Shown: in pieces, positions 63,537-64,000 of the stretch
How the letters are laid out: each line of letters starts with the position of its first letter
Numbering within the stretch: position 1 is the stretch's first letter
Source: Dyadobacter soli
Lineage (GTDB): Bacteria; Bacteroidota; Bacteroidia; Cytophagales; Spirosomataceae
Assembly (NCBI RefSeq): GCF_900101885.1
Contig: NZ_FNAN01000007.1
Span: 310,001-374,000, forward strand
Length of the DNA stretch: 64,000 nucleotides
Direction: 5' to 3'
Notes under the pieces: model-generated
What the model was told of the DNA's origin: nothing
What the model saw: only the letters and a program-made list of their open reading frames with translations
Database searches by the model: none
Made by a program: the position numbers and the translations under genes

Positions 63537-64000
63537 ATGAAAAGTTTAGCAAAAACATATCATAACCTATTGGCCCGGACCAGTTTCTGCGCCCTGGCGA
63601 TCCTATCGGGCTGCCTGCTCGTTTCTTGCGAGGATGTGCTGAAAGAGGAGCCGCGTTCCGTAGCCGTTGAAACATTTTTCAACACCGCCGCAGAAGTCGA
63701 AACGGCTGTGAACGGGATTTTCAGCCCACTGCGCAACAGCAACTATGCCGTGTACGAAACCACGCTCGAATGCCAGTCGGACTTTACCAACGGCCGCGGC
63801 AGCTGGGCACCGTTGCACGGGTTCCAAGGCCTCGACGATGCGAACATTACCCGTGTGGGTGGCCTTTGGACTGCATTTTACCTCAGCATCCGCAATGCGA
63901 ACCTGGTGATCGGGAATGCGCCGCTGGGTAAATCGATCAGCGCCGCCGACGTCAGCCGCTACGTGGCCGAGGCCAGGTTCATGCGGGCATTCAATTATTT
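63537..64000 (+). CDS. SusD/RagB-type lipoprotein (C-terminus outside window)
   Basis: First 154 codons only; open to the right edge. The long leader ends in the lipobox CLLVSC. SusD marks are VETAVNGIFSPLRNSNYAVYE, SIRNANLVIGNAP and VSRYVAEARFMRAFNY, the same helix that marks all SusD proteins. Starts 48 bp after the SusC stop and belongs to the second sigma-controlled operon. Confidence 0.92.
   Translation, partial: MKSLAKTYHNLLARTSFCALAILSGCLLVSCEDVLKEEPRSVAVETFFNTAAEVETAVNGIFSPLRNSNYAVYETTLECQSDFTNGRGSWAPLHGFQGLDDANITRVGGLWTAFYLSIRNANLVIGNAPLGKSISAADVSRYVAEARFMRAFNY

Noticed and set aside
1..64000. tRNA, rRNA, CRISPR array, insertion sequence or prophage
   Set aside because: No cloverleaf-like stretch, no rRNA sequence, no regular spaced repeats, and no transposase, integrase or phage structural gene was seen. 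Small RNAs or highly diverged elements could still be missed by eye.

Overview
The window reads as chromosomal DNA of a Bacteroidota bacterium, most like the environmental Cytophagales (Dyadobacter/Spirosoma type). This rests on five SusC/SusD-type loci or parts of loci, FecI/FecR pairs feeding STN-domain SusC receptors, a hybrid one-protein two-component sensor, promoters of the TTG-N19/20-TAnnTTTG kind, almost no Shine-Dalgarno sites, and fairly GC-rich codons. The genus is an inference. I see no rRNA, tRNA, CRISPR array, insertion sequence or phage gene.

Layout. 1-4046 (-): the end of a SusC/SusD pair; SusD runs off the left edge. 4553-7944 (+): a serine hydrolase lipoprotein, then a BlaI-type repressor and an overlapping BlaR1/M56 membrane protease whose C-terminus carries POTRA-like domains; three 20-bp-spaced operators precede blaI. 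8035-13397 (+): a probable operon of a giant c-type cytochrome/HEAT protein and the two halves of a Tm-1-like protein (UPF0261 and a TIM-barrel PEP-hydrolase-like protein). 13406-14754: a HipB/HipT-like toxin-antitoxin pair with two mirror-image operators. 14863-15090: a stump of a cyclase-family gene. 15162-18726: a GH125 mannosidase and a thioredoxin-domain protein. 18757-21479 (-): epoxide hydrolase, Crp-type regulator, glycerophosphodiesterase. 21725-26683: PhyH-type oxygenase, lipoprotein, methyltransferase, vanadium-type haloperoxidase and DUF3455 protein. 26685-30704 (-): a 1339-residue hybrid sensor. 31008-33955 (+): PadR regulator and an FtsX-type permease. 33995-36835: a CrtO-acyltransferase-like membrane protein, a DUF2975/HTH pair, and a zeta-toxin-like kinase with a small overlapping partner. 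37130-41878 (-): a complete SusC/SusD pair. 42333-47346: two divergent FtsX-type permeases. 47444-48429: two small genes, each preceded by a copy of the same 33-bp element. 48439-57933 (-): ECF sigma, FecR, STN-SusC, SusD and two exported polysaccharide-pyruvyl-transferase-like proteins. 58009-64000 (+): a second, divergent ECF sigma, FecR, STN-SusC and the start of its SusD.

How the parts work together. The two right-hand loci should work as trans-envelope signalling systems: substrate binding at SusC/SusD passes through the STN domain to FecR, which releases the ECF sigma factor. Their promoters face each other across about 75 bp. The first two SusC/SusD pairs lack an STN domain and an adjacent sigma factor. 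None of the loci in view has an adjacent glycoside hydrolase, so their substrates cannot be named. The most unusual items are the Tat-type signal peptides on two pyruvyl-transferase-like proteins, the M56-POTRA fusion, the zeta-like kinase whose partner lies downstream, and the HipT-like kinase without a HipS gene.
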